DNA of 64,000 nucleotides from Psychrobacter arenosus. Lineage in GTDB: Bacteria > Pseudomonadota > Gammaproteobacteria > Pseudomonadales > Moraxellaceae. The position numbers and the translations under genes are program-made. Every line of letters begins with the position of its first letter. Within the stretch, counting starts at the first letter, position 1. Shown one piece after another: positions 43,139-52,968 of this stretch. Where the stretch lies: NCBI RefSeq assembly GCF_904848165.1, contig NZ_LR884459.1, positions 1,054,001-1,118,000 on the forward strand, read 5' to 3'. The notes beneath the pieces were generated by a model. It saw only the letters and a program-made list of their open reading frames with translations. It ran no database searches and was not told the origin of the DNA.

Positions 43139-45214
43139 TTAGCGCTCTCCTCTTGAAGCATCTACTGAGGCATCGGATGCGACAGTCGTGGTCGATGCTA
43201 CTGCTGCATTCGCTGCGTTAGGCACTACCGTTGTAGAGGCCGTAGAAACAGTAACTGGCAACCCAGTACGGCGTTTAGGCTTTAACCGATAACGGCGGTC
43301 TAGCATCGCTAGTAACGCCCCTAGCGCCATAATAATAGCGCCAAACCATAACCAACGAACCAAAGGCTTCACATAGATACGCACCGCCCATTCGTTACTG
43401 CCATCACTGATGGGTTCGCCAAGAGCCACGTAGATATCACGGCTTAATTTAGCATCGATAGCAGCTTCCGTCATCGGCATCATGCTAACGATATAAGTGC
43501 GTTTTTGCGGGCGTAAAGTCGTGACTGCTTTACCGTCTTGGCTGACCAGCACTTCGGCTTCGGTCGCATCAAAGTTACTGCCTTTAACCTCACGGAAACC
43601 CGCAATCTCAAAGTCGTAGCCTTGTACATGAAGCTTATCGCCCTGCGCGAGTGCCACATCTTTTTCGATACTGGTACCGCTAGTGACGGCTACCCCGATA
43701 GCGACGATTAACACCCCAACGTGGGCGGTTTGCATGCCCCAATAGCTGCTTTTAAGCTTGGTCAAACCAACCAGACGGTTGCTAGCATTTTTGGTTTTGT
43801 CTTTAATGTCGACCAACATCCAACCCAATACCCATAGACTTAAGGCAATGCTGACCGCGATATTCAGCATATCCGTAGGGTGAACAAAATAGGTGATGAT
43901 AGCGGCTAATACTGCACTGCTGACGGCTATCGTCAACGCAACCCCTAATAAAGGGCGCTTGTCTTTTTTCCAACGGATATTTGAGCCCATGCCCATCGCT
44001 AATAACAGCAACCAAGTGAGCGGCACAAATAAAGCGTTAAAGTATGGAGGGCCTACTGACACTTGGCCTAAACTAAAGGCATCCGCGATAATCGGATAGA
44101 GCGTGCCCAATAGCACCACTAAGGTCGCAATAAGGATAATGACGTTGTTAATCACTAAAAAGGTTTCGCGTGAGATCAGTTGATACTGACTCTCTACGGT
44201 CAGACGCCAACCGCGTAGGGCGAACATCAATAAGCCACCGCCGATCACCACGCCTAGAATGACTAGAATAGCTAGACCACGAGTGGGGTCCGCAGCAAAC
44301 GAGTGCACCGAAGTAATGACGCCAGAGCGCACCAAGAACGTGCCGAGTAAACTGAGCGCAAAGGTAAAGATGGCCAACATAATGGTCCAAGCTTTAAAGA
44401 CGCCGCGTTGCTCAGTCACTGATAAGGAGTGCAGCAAGGCGGTACCAGCCAACCAAGGCATCAACGAAGCGTTTTCTACCGGATCCCAGAACCACCAACC
44501 GCCCCAGCCCAGCTCGTAATAAGCCCACCAAGAGCCTAGTGCGATACCCAAGGTTAAAAAGCCCCAAGCCGCTTGTGTCCACGGGCGTGACCAGCGGGTC
44601 CAGACTGCATCCAAACGTCCCGCCCATAGCGCTGCCATACAGAAGGCAAACGGCACGACCATACCCACATAACCCATATATAGCATAGGTGGGTGGATAA
44701 TCAGGCCAGGATCTTGCAGGACTGGGTTTAAGTCAGCGCCATCAACCGGTAGGTTGGGCAAAGTACGCTCAAAAGGTGACGACGTAAAGATTAACATCGC
44801 CAACATCATCAGCTGCACGACTGACAGAATCACCAACACTCGTGCTCGCATCGATAGCGGCAAACCGCGGCTGAAATAAGACACCAAGGCACACCAAGTG
44901 GCCATGATGGTCATCCATAATAGCAGTGAGCCTTCGTGCCCGCCCCAAGTCGCCGACAAGCGATAATACCAAGGCAACAAGGTATTAGAGTGCTGGGCTA
45001 CATAGACGAGGCTGAAGTCATTGTAATAAAACCCGGCCATAAGCGCTGTAAAAGACAGCATCATAGCGACAAACTGCGCCCAAGCTAAACTTGGGGCCAA
45101 GCGTTGCCAGGCAGGCTCGTTACGGTATATACCAAGGGTGGGTAGGACCACTTGTAGGATGGCCAGCACGAAGGCGGCCAGCAAGGCAAAATAACCCAGC
45201 TCTGTGATTAACAT
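43139..45214 (-). CDS. ccmF: Cytochrome c haem lyase subunit CcmF
   Basis: Large integral-membrane haem lyase component with about 15 membrane segments. The 691-residue product carries the haem-handling W-rich motif G-W-G-G-W-W-F-W-D-P-V-E-N-A-S (about 233-247) and conserved His residues (for instance W-G-G-H-E-G-S). The C-terminus (660-691) is an Ala/Thr/Val-rich low-complexity tail longer than in relatives. It is first gene of the ccmF-ccmG-ccmH-ccmI operon here. The other factors (CcmA-E) are not in the window and must be elsewhere. Confidence 0.95.
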   Translation of the reverse strand: MLITELGYFALLAAFVLAILQVVLPTLGIYRNEPAWQRLAPSLAWAQFVAMMLSFTALMAGFYYNDFSLVYVAQHSNTLLPWYYRLSATWGGHEGSLLLWMTIMATWCALVSYFSRGLPLSMRARVLVILSVVQLMMLAMLIFTSSPFERTLPNLPVDGADLNPVLQDPGLIIHPPMLYMGYVGMVVPFAFCMAALWAGRLDAVWTRWSRPWTQAAWGFLTLGIALGSWWAYYELGWGGWWFWDPVENASLMPWLAGTALLHSLSVTEQRGVFKAWTIMLAIFTFALSLLGTFLVRSGVITSVHSFAADPTRGLAILVILGVVIGGGLLMFALRGWRLTVESQYQLISRETFLVINNVIILIATLVVLLGTLYPIIADAFSLGQVSVGPPYFNALFVPLTWLLLLAMGMGSNIRWKKDKRPLLGVALTIAVSSAVLAAIITYFVHPTDMLNIAVSIALSLWVLGWMLVDIKDKTKNASNRLVGLTKLKSSYWGMQTAHVGVLIVAIGVAVTSGTSIEKDVALAQGDKLHVQGYDFEIAGFREVKGSNFDATEAEVLVSQDGKAVTTLRPQKRTYIVSMMPMTEAAIDAKLSRDIYVALGEPISDGSNEWAVRIYVKPLVRWLWFGAIIMALGALLAMLDRRYRLKPKRRTGLPVTVSTASTTVVPNAANAAVASTTTVASDASVDASRGER

Positions 45215-45734
45215 ATATCTGACCTTTGACCTGTAATGGTCATCGTTGACAATAACTATGACAGTGATTTATGGCAGGCGCTTAGCAGCGTGACTGCAGA
45301 TCGCTATTTATGACAAATACTTTTGATGGCTATTTAATAATCGCTAGCTGACCTTCTATAAACAACTTCTTCTACACAGATAACTATGTTTACTCTGTTA
45401 AATGGGTTGTTTCGGCGGCTGGCTGAACGGATATAAATAAACATTATAAAATGCTTTACGAATTATAGAGCTAAAGCTTGTAACAAGCAGCCCTATTCTA
45501 CTCATACTGGTTATTTTATTGGCTTTACGACTACTAAAAATGCTTTGTTTTAAACGAGCAAAGGTTTAGACAAGCTGAACTGTAAGCTAACAGTGCTTAT
45601 CTAAACCTAGAGGATTAATACTAAATTATATAAAACTATCAGTAGTTTAATTAGAGTTATCAGCCATGATTTTGGCCAATAAACTGCCTATACCCTACCC
45701 TTTAATGCCCATAAACTCAAAAAATATTTTAGGG
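45215..45734. other. Intergenic region between ccmF and the DUF445 gene
   Basis: 520 bases that should hold the ccm promoter (minus strand). It includes the long imperfect inverted repeat at 45562-45608. No ORF or named RNA seen. Confidence 0.45.
45562..45608. repeat. 47-base imperfect inverted repeat
   Basis: AGGTTTAGA / TCTAAACCT (9 bp), AAGC / GCTT (4 bp) and ACTGT / ACAGT (5 bp) form three stacked stems with small bulges and a 6-base loop. It lies 127 bases after the minus-strand DUF445 stop. It may be a distal terminator, a processing site, or part of a small RNA. Confidence 0.65.
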
Positions 45735-47069
45735 TTAACCGGCGACTGGGAAAAACACTAACACCAAATGCAGCCACCCAGCTAAAAAGCCCGTGATACC
45801 GCCCAAGATAATCAAGGTTAATTCGTCTTCACGAAACGCAGGGCGCAGCAGGTTTTGAAACTCGCTAGGCGACAGTGCGCGAATACGATCCCGAAACAGC
45901 CCAAAAATTTTGCTGGCACGGCTGGCATTCAACGACGGGTCGCGTATAGGCACCATAGTGGCATCGATTGATTTATCAATAATAGTATTCTTTAACTGAC
46001 CAAATTCGCGACGCCCTAGACCTACTTTTAAGGTGGTACTTACTAAAGGCGACTCTAGTATCTCATATAAATGATTTTTCATCAGCTCACGCGTCTTATC
46101 AGAGCGGGCGCCAAACATCATCTCGTTCATGATATTTTCTAATGTGACCAAGTCTTTAACGACGATTTCAGCAAAGACGGTCGATACTTCTTCTTGCCGC
46201 TTCATAAAGCCACCTTGGAAATTATAGGTGCCCATGTGTGGCAGTTGCGGAATAATGAAGGGAAAAGATTTAGAGGTTTTGAAAAACTTAGGATAACGAA
46301 TATAGTTGGGCTCAACGGGGTTGAAAACCATCCAGATAGCAATCCAGTTGGTCAGGACGCCCCAAATCGCAGCAAAGAAAGGTACGGTCCAATGCTGCGG
46401 CACCACTATAAAGATACCCATCTGGATGATACCAAATATCAGACCAATCAAAGCACTGATATGCCAGATAAAGTTAATTTCTTTTTGCCCAACTTTGAGG
46501 AACATCTCCACCATTAAACGGCGATCGTTTTCCATCGTACGGACGATCATTTCGCGCATATCGACCAAATCTTCGACGTTATAAGTCAGGTCAACGACCA
46601 AAGCTTTCATGATTTTAGGCAACTCTTGGTGCGCATGCGCATAGATGCGTCTTTTTACTGCATAAGGCACTCGCCCCCACAGGGCATCCGAGCGCTCTTT
46701 CATAATTTCATCGATGAGATAGTCTAAGTTTTCATCAACCGCTTTGGTGATGAACTCCGCCATCTCCTCAGGCTCCATAGCCTGAAAGAACTCATCGAGT
46801 GAGCCGAGCTTAGAGAGCGTCTGATCAACGATAACCCCAGATATCTTACCCGCTTTACGCGGCACAATACCTTGCCAACCAATCCCGGGTAAACCAAAAG
46901 GCAAATTGCGAATAGGCAGGCGAATACCCCAGAATTTGATAGGGTAAAATAGCATTTTGAGCGCCATCCACACGTGCACCCACGTCACAAAAGCCGTGAC
47001 TGGTGGAATAGTCAGCATCGCAATAAATTCTGGATGTTCGATGAGTGTCTGCCATAATGATGCACCCAT
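45735..47069 (-). CDS. DUF445 family membrane protein
   Basis: A 444-residue protein with membrane segments near 15-40, 203-225, 228-250 and 420-442 and long amphipathic helices between them (R-S-D-A-L-W-G-R-V-P-Y-A-V-K-R-R-I-Y, and V-F-A-E-I-V-V-K-D-L-V-T-L-E-N-I). It carries K-F-W-G-I-R-L-P-I-R-N-L-P-F-G-L-P-G-I-G-W-Q-G-I-V-P and G-A-R-S-D-K-T-R-E-L, typical of the DUF445 group related to B. subtilis YheB. Function is unknown. It is a lone gene, divergent from mrdA. Confidence 0.82.
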   Translation of the reverse strand: MGASLWQTLIEHPEFIAMLTIPPVTAFVTWVHVWMALKMLFYPIKFWGIRLPIRNLPFGLPGIGWQGIVPRKAGKISGVIVDQTLSKLGSLDEFFQAMEPEEMAEFITKAVDENLDYLIDEIMKERSDALWGRVPYAVKRRIYAHAHQELPKIMKALVVDLTYNVEDLVDMREMIVRTMENDRRLMVEMFLKVGQKEINFIWHISALIGLIFGIIQMGIFIVVPQHWTVPFFAAIWGVLTNWIAIWMVFNPVEPNYIRYPKFFKTSKSFPFIIPQLPHMGTYNFQGGFMKRQEEVSTVFAEIVVKDLVTLENIMNEMMFGARSDKTRELMKNHLYEILESPLVSTTLKVGLGRREFGQLKNTIIDKSIDATMVPIRDPSLNASRASKIFGLFRDRIRALSPSEFQNLLRPAFREDELTLIILGGITGFLAGWLHLVLVFFPVAG

Positions 47070-47719
47070 AATTGCGGTTACCCCTAATTTAACTGGTAAA
47101 ATGATTAGATTAGCTCAAACTCACTGCAAACCTATTAACATAACCCTAGCGTAATGCGCCACTATGCAATGACTGGCCGGCATTATAAGACCGGTCCTCG
47201 TCACCCAAGAGTCTCTTTAGTGATAGGTAAAAAGTCACGTCAACGCCTACTTATACTACACAGCGCCTACAGTTCATAGCAAAAGTTCTGACGAACCCGG
47301 CAGCTAACTCGTTTATCATGATTTTTTATAATAGCTAAGAGTAATGCCTCGCTAACTTAGCCTATCCATGGCTTTGCTTAGCCCAGCGTGGAAGTTTTGC
47401 CAGCCCGTCTCTATGTCCCGACTGCCCTCTACCTACCGCTACGCTACCCGCAAAATCGAGTGATTTTAGCATATTTCCTTAGGCTTAACACGCCTACTCC
47501 CTGGCTATTACCGACCCTTAAGTCGTTTATAACAATCAATAAAATCTATAGCTTAATAAAAATGTTAGCGTTTTAGAAACCCTGTTAACTTAGGGCTTAT
47601 GCTAGAGTCTATACCGCCTAAAGATAGCGGGCAGAGTTAAGCGTAAGAGTTGTGTAAGGCTGTAGCAAGGAATCTCACGCAATCTTACGGACAGAGCTGC
47701 TCATGCTTTCTCGGTTCTA
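47070..47719. other. Long divergent intergenic region (DUF445 / mrdA)
   Basis: About 650 bases with no convincing gene. One 62-codon plus-strand frame (47388-47576) has no ribosome binding site or family resemblance. It should carry the DUF445 promoter; a candidate mrdA promoter lies at its right end. No tRNA or repeat identified. Confidence 0.4.
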
Positions 47720-47728
47720 TGATATAAT
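47720..47728 (+). promoter_or_regulatory. Extended -10 promoter for mrdA
   Basis: TG-A-TATAAT (47720-47728) is a perfect extended -10 element 34 bases before the mrdA ATG. No good -35 is present at 17 bases, which is tolerated by extended -10 promoters. Confidence 0.5.
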
Positions 47729-47761
47729 TTTGCCCACTTTAGCCAAGCTTGTCAGCGCTCC

Positions 47762-49729
47762 ATGAACCAACACTCCTCTCCAGATACCGAACAAGTCAAC
47801 CGCATCTTTATGCGCCGCGTCATCGTTGCCGGTATCTTTATCTTTTTGGGCCTGCTTGGTCTCATCGCTCGCTACAGCTATCTGCAGCTGTATGAGCATG
47901 AGCTCTATAGTACCGAGGCCGATAACAACCGAATCAAATTGATTTCGGTGCCGCCAAGTCGTGGCTATATTTACGACCGTAACGGGGTGATTTTGGCTGA
48001 CAATCAGCCGGTATTTACGGCGATGTTGAGCCCTGACGAAGTGACTGATCCCAAACGTACGCTTGAGCTGCTCGCCCCTATCTTTGATCTGACTGCCGAA
48101 GAAATCACTGATATCTTAGCGCGGATTGAAAACAATAAGAAAAACGATCCTGTGACGGTCAAGATTGATTTGTCTGAAGCCCAGGTGGCGCAATTTAGTG
48201 AGCGTAAGCCCTTTTTCCATGGTATCGCTATCCAAAGTAAGTTGACCCGCACTTACCCTTATGACGAGCTGTTTGCTCATGTTATAGGTTATGTCGGCCG
48301 GATTAATGATAAAGAAACCAAGACCATCGATAAAGACCGTTATGCAGGTACTGATCTCATCGGTAAGCTCGGTATCGAGGCGCAATACGAAGATTTATTA
48401 CTCGGCCAACCCGGCTACCAATCAGTAGAAACGGATGTGCATAATAATATTCTGCGGCAGCTAGATACTAAGCCGTCTACGCCCGGTAACGATATTTATC
48501 TCAGTCTAGATTATGGTTTGCAGAAAGTAGCGCAGGATCAACTGAATGGGCGCCGCGGTGCGGTGGTGGCCATTGATCCTAGAAACGGTGACGTGCTGGC
48601 TTTTGTCAGTAATCCTAGCTACGATCCCAACCCTTTTATCTCGGGGATTTCCTTTAAGGATTATGGGGCATTACGCGACGATATTGACCAACCACTATAT
48701 AACCGAGCCCTCCAAGGCATGTACCCACCAGGCTCTACTATTAAACCTTTTGAAGGCTTGGGCGGCATTCACTATGGCCTAATGGACTGGGACAGCACTA
48801 TTTATGACCCCGGTTATTTTACCCTACCCGGTGACAGTCATCGTTTTCGCGATTGGAAACGCGGTGGCCATGGTACGGTAAACCTGACAAAATCTATTAT
48901 GCAGTCGGTAGATACTTACTACTATAAGCTGGCTTACACTATGGGTATTCAGCGGCTGCACGACTGGATGGTGCGTTTTGGTTTTGGCTCTGAGACCGGT
49001 ATTGATTTGCCCAATGAAAAGCCAGGCGTCTTTCCTTCACCGCAATGGAAAAAAGACACTTATGATAAAGGTTGGCTGCCAGGTGAGACCATCTCAGTCA
49101 GTATTGGTCAAGGTTATTTCTTAGCCACGCCGCTACAGATTGCTAATGCGACCGCTATGACCGCCAACTTGGGGCAACACATTACGCCGCACCTTTTAAA
49201 GCGTAGTGAAGGCGCTGTTCGCTTTGATGCCATCGAAAAGCCAGATGGTCAAATTGAATTTAATGGCACTAAGTTGGATTGGTTACGCATGCGTTCGGCG
49301 ATGGAAGAAACCGCCAAACATGGTACTGCTCGCGCTATCTATAACCCAAGATATCGCAGTGCGGGTAAAACAGGGACGGCGCAGGTCAAATCTATCGCCC
49401 AAGGTAAAAGCTATAATAAAGCCGCACTGGATGAGCGTCATTGGGACCATGCTTGGTTTAATGGCTTTGCCCCTGTGGAAGATCCTGAGATTGCCGTGGC
49501 TGTTTTAGTAGAAAACGGCGGTGGCGGTAGTACCACAGCAGCGCCCATCGGTAAGGCCTTAATGGATTATTGGATGCTGCAACGCGAAAAAGACCCTATC
49601 TTGCCTCCAACGGCGGCAGAAATTAGAGCCATCAGAGCACAAAAGGCTCTTGATAAAGCACAACTTGAAGCCGAGCAGGAACGGCTAGCAAAATTAGCAC
49701 CCGCTACTGCAGAAAAACCTGCCGAATAA
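47762..49729 (+). CDS. mrdA: Penicillin-binding protein 2 (elongasome transpeptidase)
   Basis: Peptidoglycan transpeptidase that works with RodA in cell-wall elongation. The 655-residue bitopic protein has a membrane segment at about 18-38, the pedestal domain with P-P-S-R-G-Y-I-Y-D-R-N-G, and the transpeptidase motifs P-P-G-S-T-I-K-P-F (SxxK), Q-S-V-D-T-Y-Y-Y-K (SxD) and A-G-K-T-G-T-A-Q (KTG). The C-terminal 35 residues are Ala/Gln/Lys-rich. The ATG at 47762 lacks a strong site. rodA does not follow; rsmD does after 33 bases. Confidence 0.95.
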   Translation: MNQHSSPDTEQVNRIFMRRVIVAGIFIFLGLLGLIARYSYLQLYEHELYSTEADNNRIKLISVPPSRGYIYDRNGVILADNQPVFTAMLSPDEVTDPKRTLELLAPIFDLTAEEITDILARIENNKKNDPVTVKIDLSEAQVAQFSERKPFFHGIAIQSKLTRTYPYDELFAHVIGYVGRINDKETKTIDKDRYAGTDLIGKLGIEAQYEDLLLGQPGYQSVETDVHNNILRQLDTKPSTPGNDIYLSLDYGLQKVAQDQLNGRRGAVVAIDPRNGDVLAFVSNPSYDPNPFISGISFKDYGALRDDIDQPLYNRALQGMYPPGSTIKPFEGLGGIHYGLMDWDSTIYDPGYFTLPGDSHRFRDWKRGGHGTVNLTKSIMQSVDTYYYKLAYTMGIQRLHDWMVRFGFGSETGIDLPNEKPGVFPSPQWKKDTYDKGWLPGETISVSIGQGYFLATPLQIANATAMTANLGQHITPHLLKRSEGAVRFDAIEKPDGQIEFNGTKLDWLRMRSAMEETAKHGTARAIYNPRYRSAGKTGTAQVKSIAQGKSYNKAALDERHWDHAWFNGFAPVEDPEIAVAVLVENGGGGSTTAAPIGKALMDYWMLQREKDPILPPTAAEIRAIRAQKALDKAQLEAEQERLAKLAPATAEKPAE

Positions 49730-49762
49730 TTTTTAACCCTCTAACATTAACAAGCCGCTATC

Positions 49763-50488
49763 ATGTCCAAAAAATCTGCTCGCTCCTCTCGTCTTTCTAC
49801 GAGCAAACACTATACCGCTACCAGTGCTGTGCGCATCATCGGCGGTCGTTTTAAACGCCGTCAATTGGATTTCATTGATGCCGAGGGGCTGCGTCCGACC
49901 CCCGACCGACTGCGGGAGACTTTGTTCAGTTGGCTTATGGCCGACCTTTATAGCGCGCGAGTGTTAGACTGCTGCGCCGGCAGTGGCGTGCTAGGGTTTG
50001 AAGCATTATCGCGCGGGGCGGCGCACTGTACTTTTATTGAAGCCAATCCCAAACAAAGCCAATTGCTCGCTGACAGTGCAGAATTACTGCAAGTGAGTCA
50101 AACCGATGCGGATATCTTGACGGGCCGTGCAGAACTAGTGATTGAGCAGCAAGCAGAGAACTTCTCTGCCTTTGATGTGGTGTTTATTGACCCCCCTTAT
50201 GAGCTGGATCTCTGGCAACCTATTCTCAAAGCATTGTTATCGCATCAGTTGATTCATAGCGACACGCTACTATATCTCGAAGCAGACCGCCCTATTAATG
50301 ACATTGTGACTGTCATTGAAAAAGCAGCAAAAGAACCAACAGCAACTATTGTAGCCAACGATAATTTAGATATTAATAATGATACCGATACTGTTATTAA
50401 TAGTGCAGAACCCAGCTTTTACTGCCTAAAAGAGACGAAAGTGGGGCAAATACACGCTGGTATCTATCAATATGCAGTTAATTCGTGA
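49763..50488 (+). CDS. rsmD: 16S rRNA (guanine-966-N2)-methyltransferase RsmD
   Basis: SAM-dependent enzyme that methylates G966 of 16S rRNA in the 30S subunit. The 241-residue product shows I-I-G-G-R-F-K-R-R-Q-L, R-P-T-P-D-R-L-R-E-T-L-F-S-W-L, the SAM motif V-L-D-C-C-A-G-S-G-V-L-G-F-E-A, and catalytic V-F-I-D-P-P-Y-E. It is about 40 residues longer than E. coli RsmD, with a Ser/Thr N-terminus and an Asn/Asp-rich insertion near 192-215. It may be co-transcribed with mrdA. Confidence 0.93.
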   Translation: MSKKSARSSRLSTSKHYTATSAVRIIGGRFKRRQLDFIDAEGLRPTPDRLRETLFSWLMADLYSARVLDCCAGSGVLGFEALSRGAAHCTFIEANPKQSQLLADSAELLQVSQTDADILTGRAELVIEQQAENFSAFDVVFIDPPYELDLWQPILKALLSHQLIHSDTLLYLEADRPINDIVTVIEKAAKEPTATIVANDNLDINNDTDTVINSAEPSFYCLKETKVGQIHAGIYQYAVNS

Positions 50489-50623
50489 AACACATAACCA
50501 TTGCGCGTAATATCTGTTAGAATACCGACACCAAATTAAGCTCGAGGACTAGAAACCGTGATTAATAAACGGTAAATAAGTATGCCTGTTTATTATTTGC
50601 GATAAAATAACCCTCGATTGAGC

Positions 50624-50652
50624 TTGCAAGCTTAGATACTACTGCTTATAAT
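50624..50652 (+). promoter_or_regulatory. Strong sigma-70 promoter of rplM-rpsI
   Basis: TTGCAA (50624-50629) and TATAAT (50647-50652) with an exact 17-base spacer, close to consensus. It would start transcripts near 50659 and give a 5' leader of about 57 bases. Confidence 0.8.
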
Positions 50653-50666
50653 GTGCAGTCTGTTTT

Positions 50667-50691
50667 TTGAGAGCCCCGTTACAACTCTCAA
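50667..50691 (+). promoter_or_regulatory. Leader hairpin upstream of rplM
   Basis: TTGAGAG (50667-50673) pairs with CTCTCAA (50685-50691) around an 11-base loop, in the short leader 25 bases before the rplM ATG. Ribosomal leaders like this can be autogenous control sites for L13; that role is inferred. Confidence 0.5.
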
Positions 50692-50715
50692 CGACTATTA
50701 ATTTAAGGTTTTATC

Positions 50716-51144
50716 ATGAAAACACTTAGTGCCAAACCAGCTGAGGTTACCCATGACTGGTATGTCGTGGATGCTAACGGCAAAACTCTCGGTCGCCTAG
50801 CTACTGAAATCGCTTCTCGCCTACGCGGTAAGCACAAAACCAATTATACTCCGCACGTTGACACCGGTGATTACATCGTTGTTATCAATGCTGAGAAAAT
50901 TGCAGTAACTGGTAAAAAAGCTCAAGACAAAAAGTACTATCGTCACAGCGGTTACCCAGGCGGTATTAAAGAAACCAACTTTACTAAGTTGATTGCGCAT
51001 AAGCCTGAAGATGTACTACACAAGGCAGTCAAGGGTATGCTTCCAAAAGGCCCTCTTGGCTATGCCATGATCAAGAAGCTTAAGCTATATGCGGGTACTG
51101 AACACCCACATGAAGCGCAGCAGCCTCAAGTATTAGACATCTAA
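50716..51144 (+). CDS. rplM: 50S ribosomal protein L13
   Basis: Early-assembly 23S rRNA-binding protein. The 142-residue product has [16 protein letters not shown] near the start, [27 protein letters not shown], and [11 protein letters not shown], all conserved. AAGG lies 7 bases upstream. It is followed after 10 bases by rpsI, the universal pair. Confidence 0.98.
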   Translation: MKTLSAKPAEVTHDWYVVDANGKTLGRLATEIASRLRGKHKTNYTPHVDTGDYIVVINAEKIAVTGKKAQDKKYYRHSGYPGGIKETNFTKLIAHKPEDVLHKAVKGMLPKGPLGYAMIKKLKLYAGTEHPHEAQQPQVLDI

Positions 51145-51154
51145 GGAGACACTT

Positions 51155-51556
51155 ATGGAACTCAGCACAACTGACAGAAATTATGGTACAGGTCGTCGTA
51201 AGACGTCTACCGCTCGTGTCTTTTTAGCTAAAGGTACTGGTAATATCGTTGTAAACGGTAAGCCACTTGACGAGTATTTCAGCCGCGAAACAGCTCGTAT
51301 GGTTGTTCGTCAGCCACTAGAGCTACTTGACTCAGCTACTAGCTATGACCTATACATCACTGTTAAAGGTGGTGGTATTAGTGGTCAAGCAGGCGCAATT
51401 CGCCATGGTATCACTCGTGCATTGATCGAAGCTGACGAAACTCTTAAGTCTGCCCTAAAAGCAGCTGGTTTCGTAACTCGTGACTCACGTCAAGTTGAGC
51501 GTAAGAAACTTGGTCTACGTAAAGCACGTAAGCGTCCACAGTTCTCAAAACGTTAA
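51155..51556 (+). CDS. rpsI: 30S ribosomal protein S9
   Basis: 30S head protein whose C-terminal tail reaches the P-site tRNA. The 133-residue product has [33 protein letters not shown], and the basic C-terminus [11 protein letters not shown]. It is second gene of rplM-rpsI, with AAGGAG upstream, and ends before a strong terminator. Confidence 0.98.
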   Translation: MELSTTDRNYGTGRRKTSTARVFLAKGTGNIVVNGKPLDEYFSRETARMVVRQPLELLDSATSYDLYITVKGGGISGQAGAIRHGITRALIEADETLKSALKAAGFVTRDSRQVERKKLGLRKARKRPQFSKR

Positions 51557-51586
51557 TCCGTTTTGTCCTAGACCTTATAGTGTTAA

Positions 51587-51615
51587 AAAAGGCGACTGTT
51601 TACAGTCGCCTTTTT
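51587..51615 (+). terminator. Rho-independent terminator after rpsI
   Basis: GGCGACTG (51591-51598) and CAGTCGCC (51603-51610) form a perfect 8-bp stem with a 4-base loop and TTTTT after it. Confidence 0.88.
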
Positions 51616-51750
51616 GTCGTTTACATTCCCGCCAATAAGCCCTGCCCGCTTGTGCCGCTGATTCAGCTATAATAGAGCCATCCTATTGCTCTATTGAGCA
51701 TTTATTGCCCATACAGCATTTATTACTCTGATAATGTATTTGCTACGCTT

Positions 51751-52968
51751 ATGAAAGCTCCCCAACAGTACGATCCTGCCAATCCCAATACCTCGGTGCC
51801 TATTGCTACCGATTCGCGCGACACTACTACTCGCAGCCACCATGACTCGCGTATTAAAATTGCGACGTCAGAGATAGCGACTCCGCCTATTTATGATCCT
51901 AGTAACCCGACGGCTACTTCTGCAAACGGTAATATAGGCAATGCGAGCAATCCGAAAAAGTCCCCGCCTATTCCGGCAGGTATGCCGAGTATAACGGACA
52001 ATCATAAACAAACTCACTTGGCAGCAAAGCGTCCGTTTGAGTGGCGATTTCTGCACCCTAAATATTGGGGCATCTGGTTGGTTTTTGCGCTGATACTACC
52101 GTTGATATATTTGCCGCTAGCTTGGCAGTTTTGGTTAGGTCGCAAGCTCGGCATTATAATCTATCATGTGGCTAAATCGCGTCAAAATGACACTTTGGTC
52201 AATTTACGCTTAGCTTTTCCAGAAAAGCCAGAGGTGGAGCGCGAGCTGATGGCCAAGCAAACCTTTGTTAATCAAGGTATTGGTATCTTTGAGACCTTGT
52301 GTGCTTGGTTCCGCCCTAACTTATTTACCCGTACCCTCTCTATCTCAGGTCTGCAGCATTTAATCAATGCGCAGAAGGAAGGCCGGGCGGTGTTGTTATT
52401 AGGCGCGCATTATACGATGCTCGATTTAGGCGGTCGCTTGTGCACGCAGTTTTTCCCAGCTGACTGCGTTTATCGCCCGCAGAATAATGCCCTACTCGAC
52501 TGGTTTATCTTTAACGGTCGTCGCCATATTTTTGATCAACAAATCCCGCATCAAGACATGCGCGCTTTGGTCAGTAGTATTAAAGCGGGTAAAGTCATTT
52601 GGTACTCACCCGATCAAGACTACGGTCTTAAACACGGGGTAATGGCGCCTTTCTTTGGTGTTCCGGCAGCGACGATTACCGCCCCTAGACGGTTAGCGCG
52701 TTTAGGCGATAAGGCTAATCCTCCTGCTATTATGGCGCTGCATACCTATCGGCAGACCCCAGACAATCTCCCTCGAGGTAAACGTCCGCATTATCATCTT
52801 ACCATCACCCCACCACTAGAAAATTATCCTAGTAACGATGAGGTGGTCGATGCTACCCGGGTCAACGAGCTGTTAGAGGGGTTAATTCGAATCGACCCAA
52901 CTCAATGGATGTGGTTCCATCGCCGCTTTAAAAACAATGAAGCTGGCCGCTCGAATTACTATGACTAG
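51751..52968 (+). CDS. lpxL: Lipid A biosynthesis acyltransferase (LpxL/HtrB family)
   Basis: Inner-membrane enzyme that adds a secondary acyl chain to Kdo2-lipid A precursor. The 405-residue product has an Asn/Thr/Pro-rich N-terminal extension of about 85 residues, a membrane segment near 105-130, the catalytic H-Y-T-M-L-D (H-x4-D), Y-R-P-Q-N-N-A-L-L-D, W-Y-S-P-D-Q-D-Y-G and W-M-W-F-H-R-R-F. I chose ATG 51751; the frame opens at a TTG 57 bases earlier without a signal. The extension is unusual against about 310 residues in enterics. Whether it acts as LpxL or LpxM type is not decided. Confidence 0.9.
   Translation: MKAPQQYDPANPNTSVPIATDSRDTTTRSHHDSRIKIATSEIATPPIYDPSNPTATSANGNIGNASNPKKSPPIPAGMPSITDNHKQTHLAAKRPFEWRFLHPKYWGIWLVFALILPLIYLPLAWQFWLGRKLGIIIYHVAKSRQNDTLVNLRLAFPEKPEVERELMAKQTFVNQGIGIFETLCAWFRPNLFTRTLSISGLQHLINAQKEGRAVLLLGAHYTMLDLGGRLCTQFFPADCVYRPQNNALLDWFIFNGRRHIFDQQIPHQDMRALVSSIKAGKVIWYSPDQDYGLKHGVMAPFFGVPAATITAPRRLARLGDKANPPAIMALHTYRQTPDNLPRGKRPHYHLTITPPLENYPSNDEVVDATRVNELLEGLIRIDPTQWMWFHRRFKNNEAGRSNYYD

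Noticed and set aside
47388..47576. 62-codon plus-strand frame upstream of mrdA
   Set aside because: No ribosome binding site, ordinary A+T-rich composition, no family.
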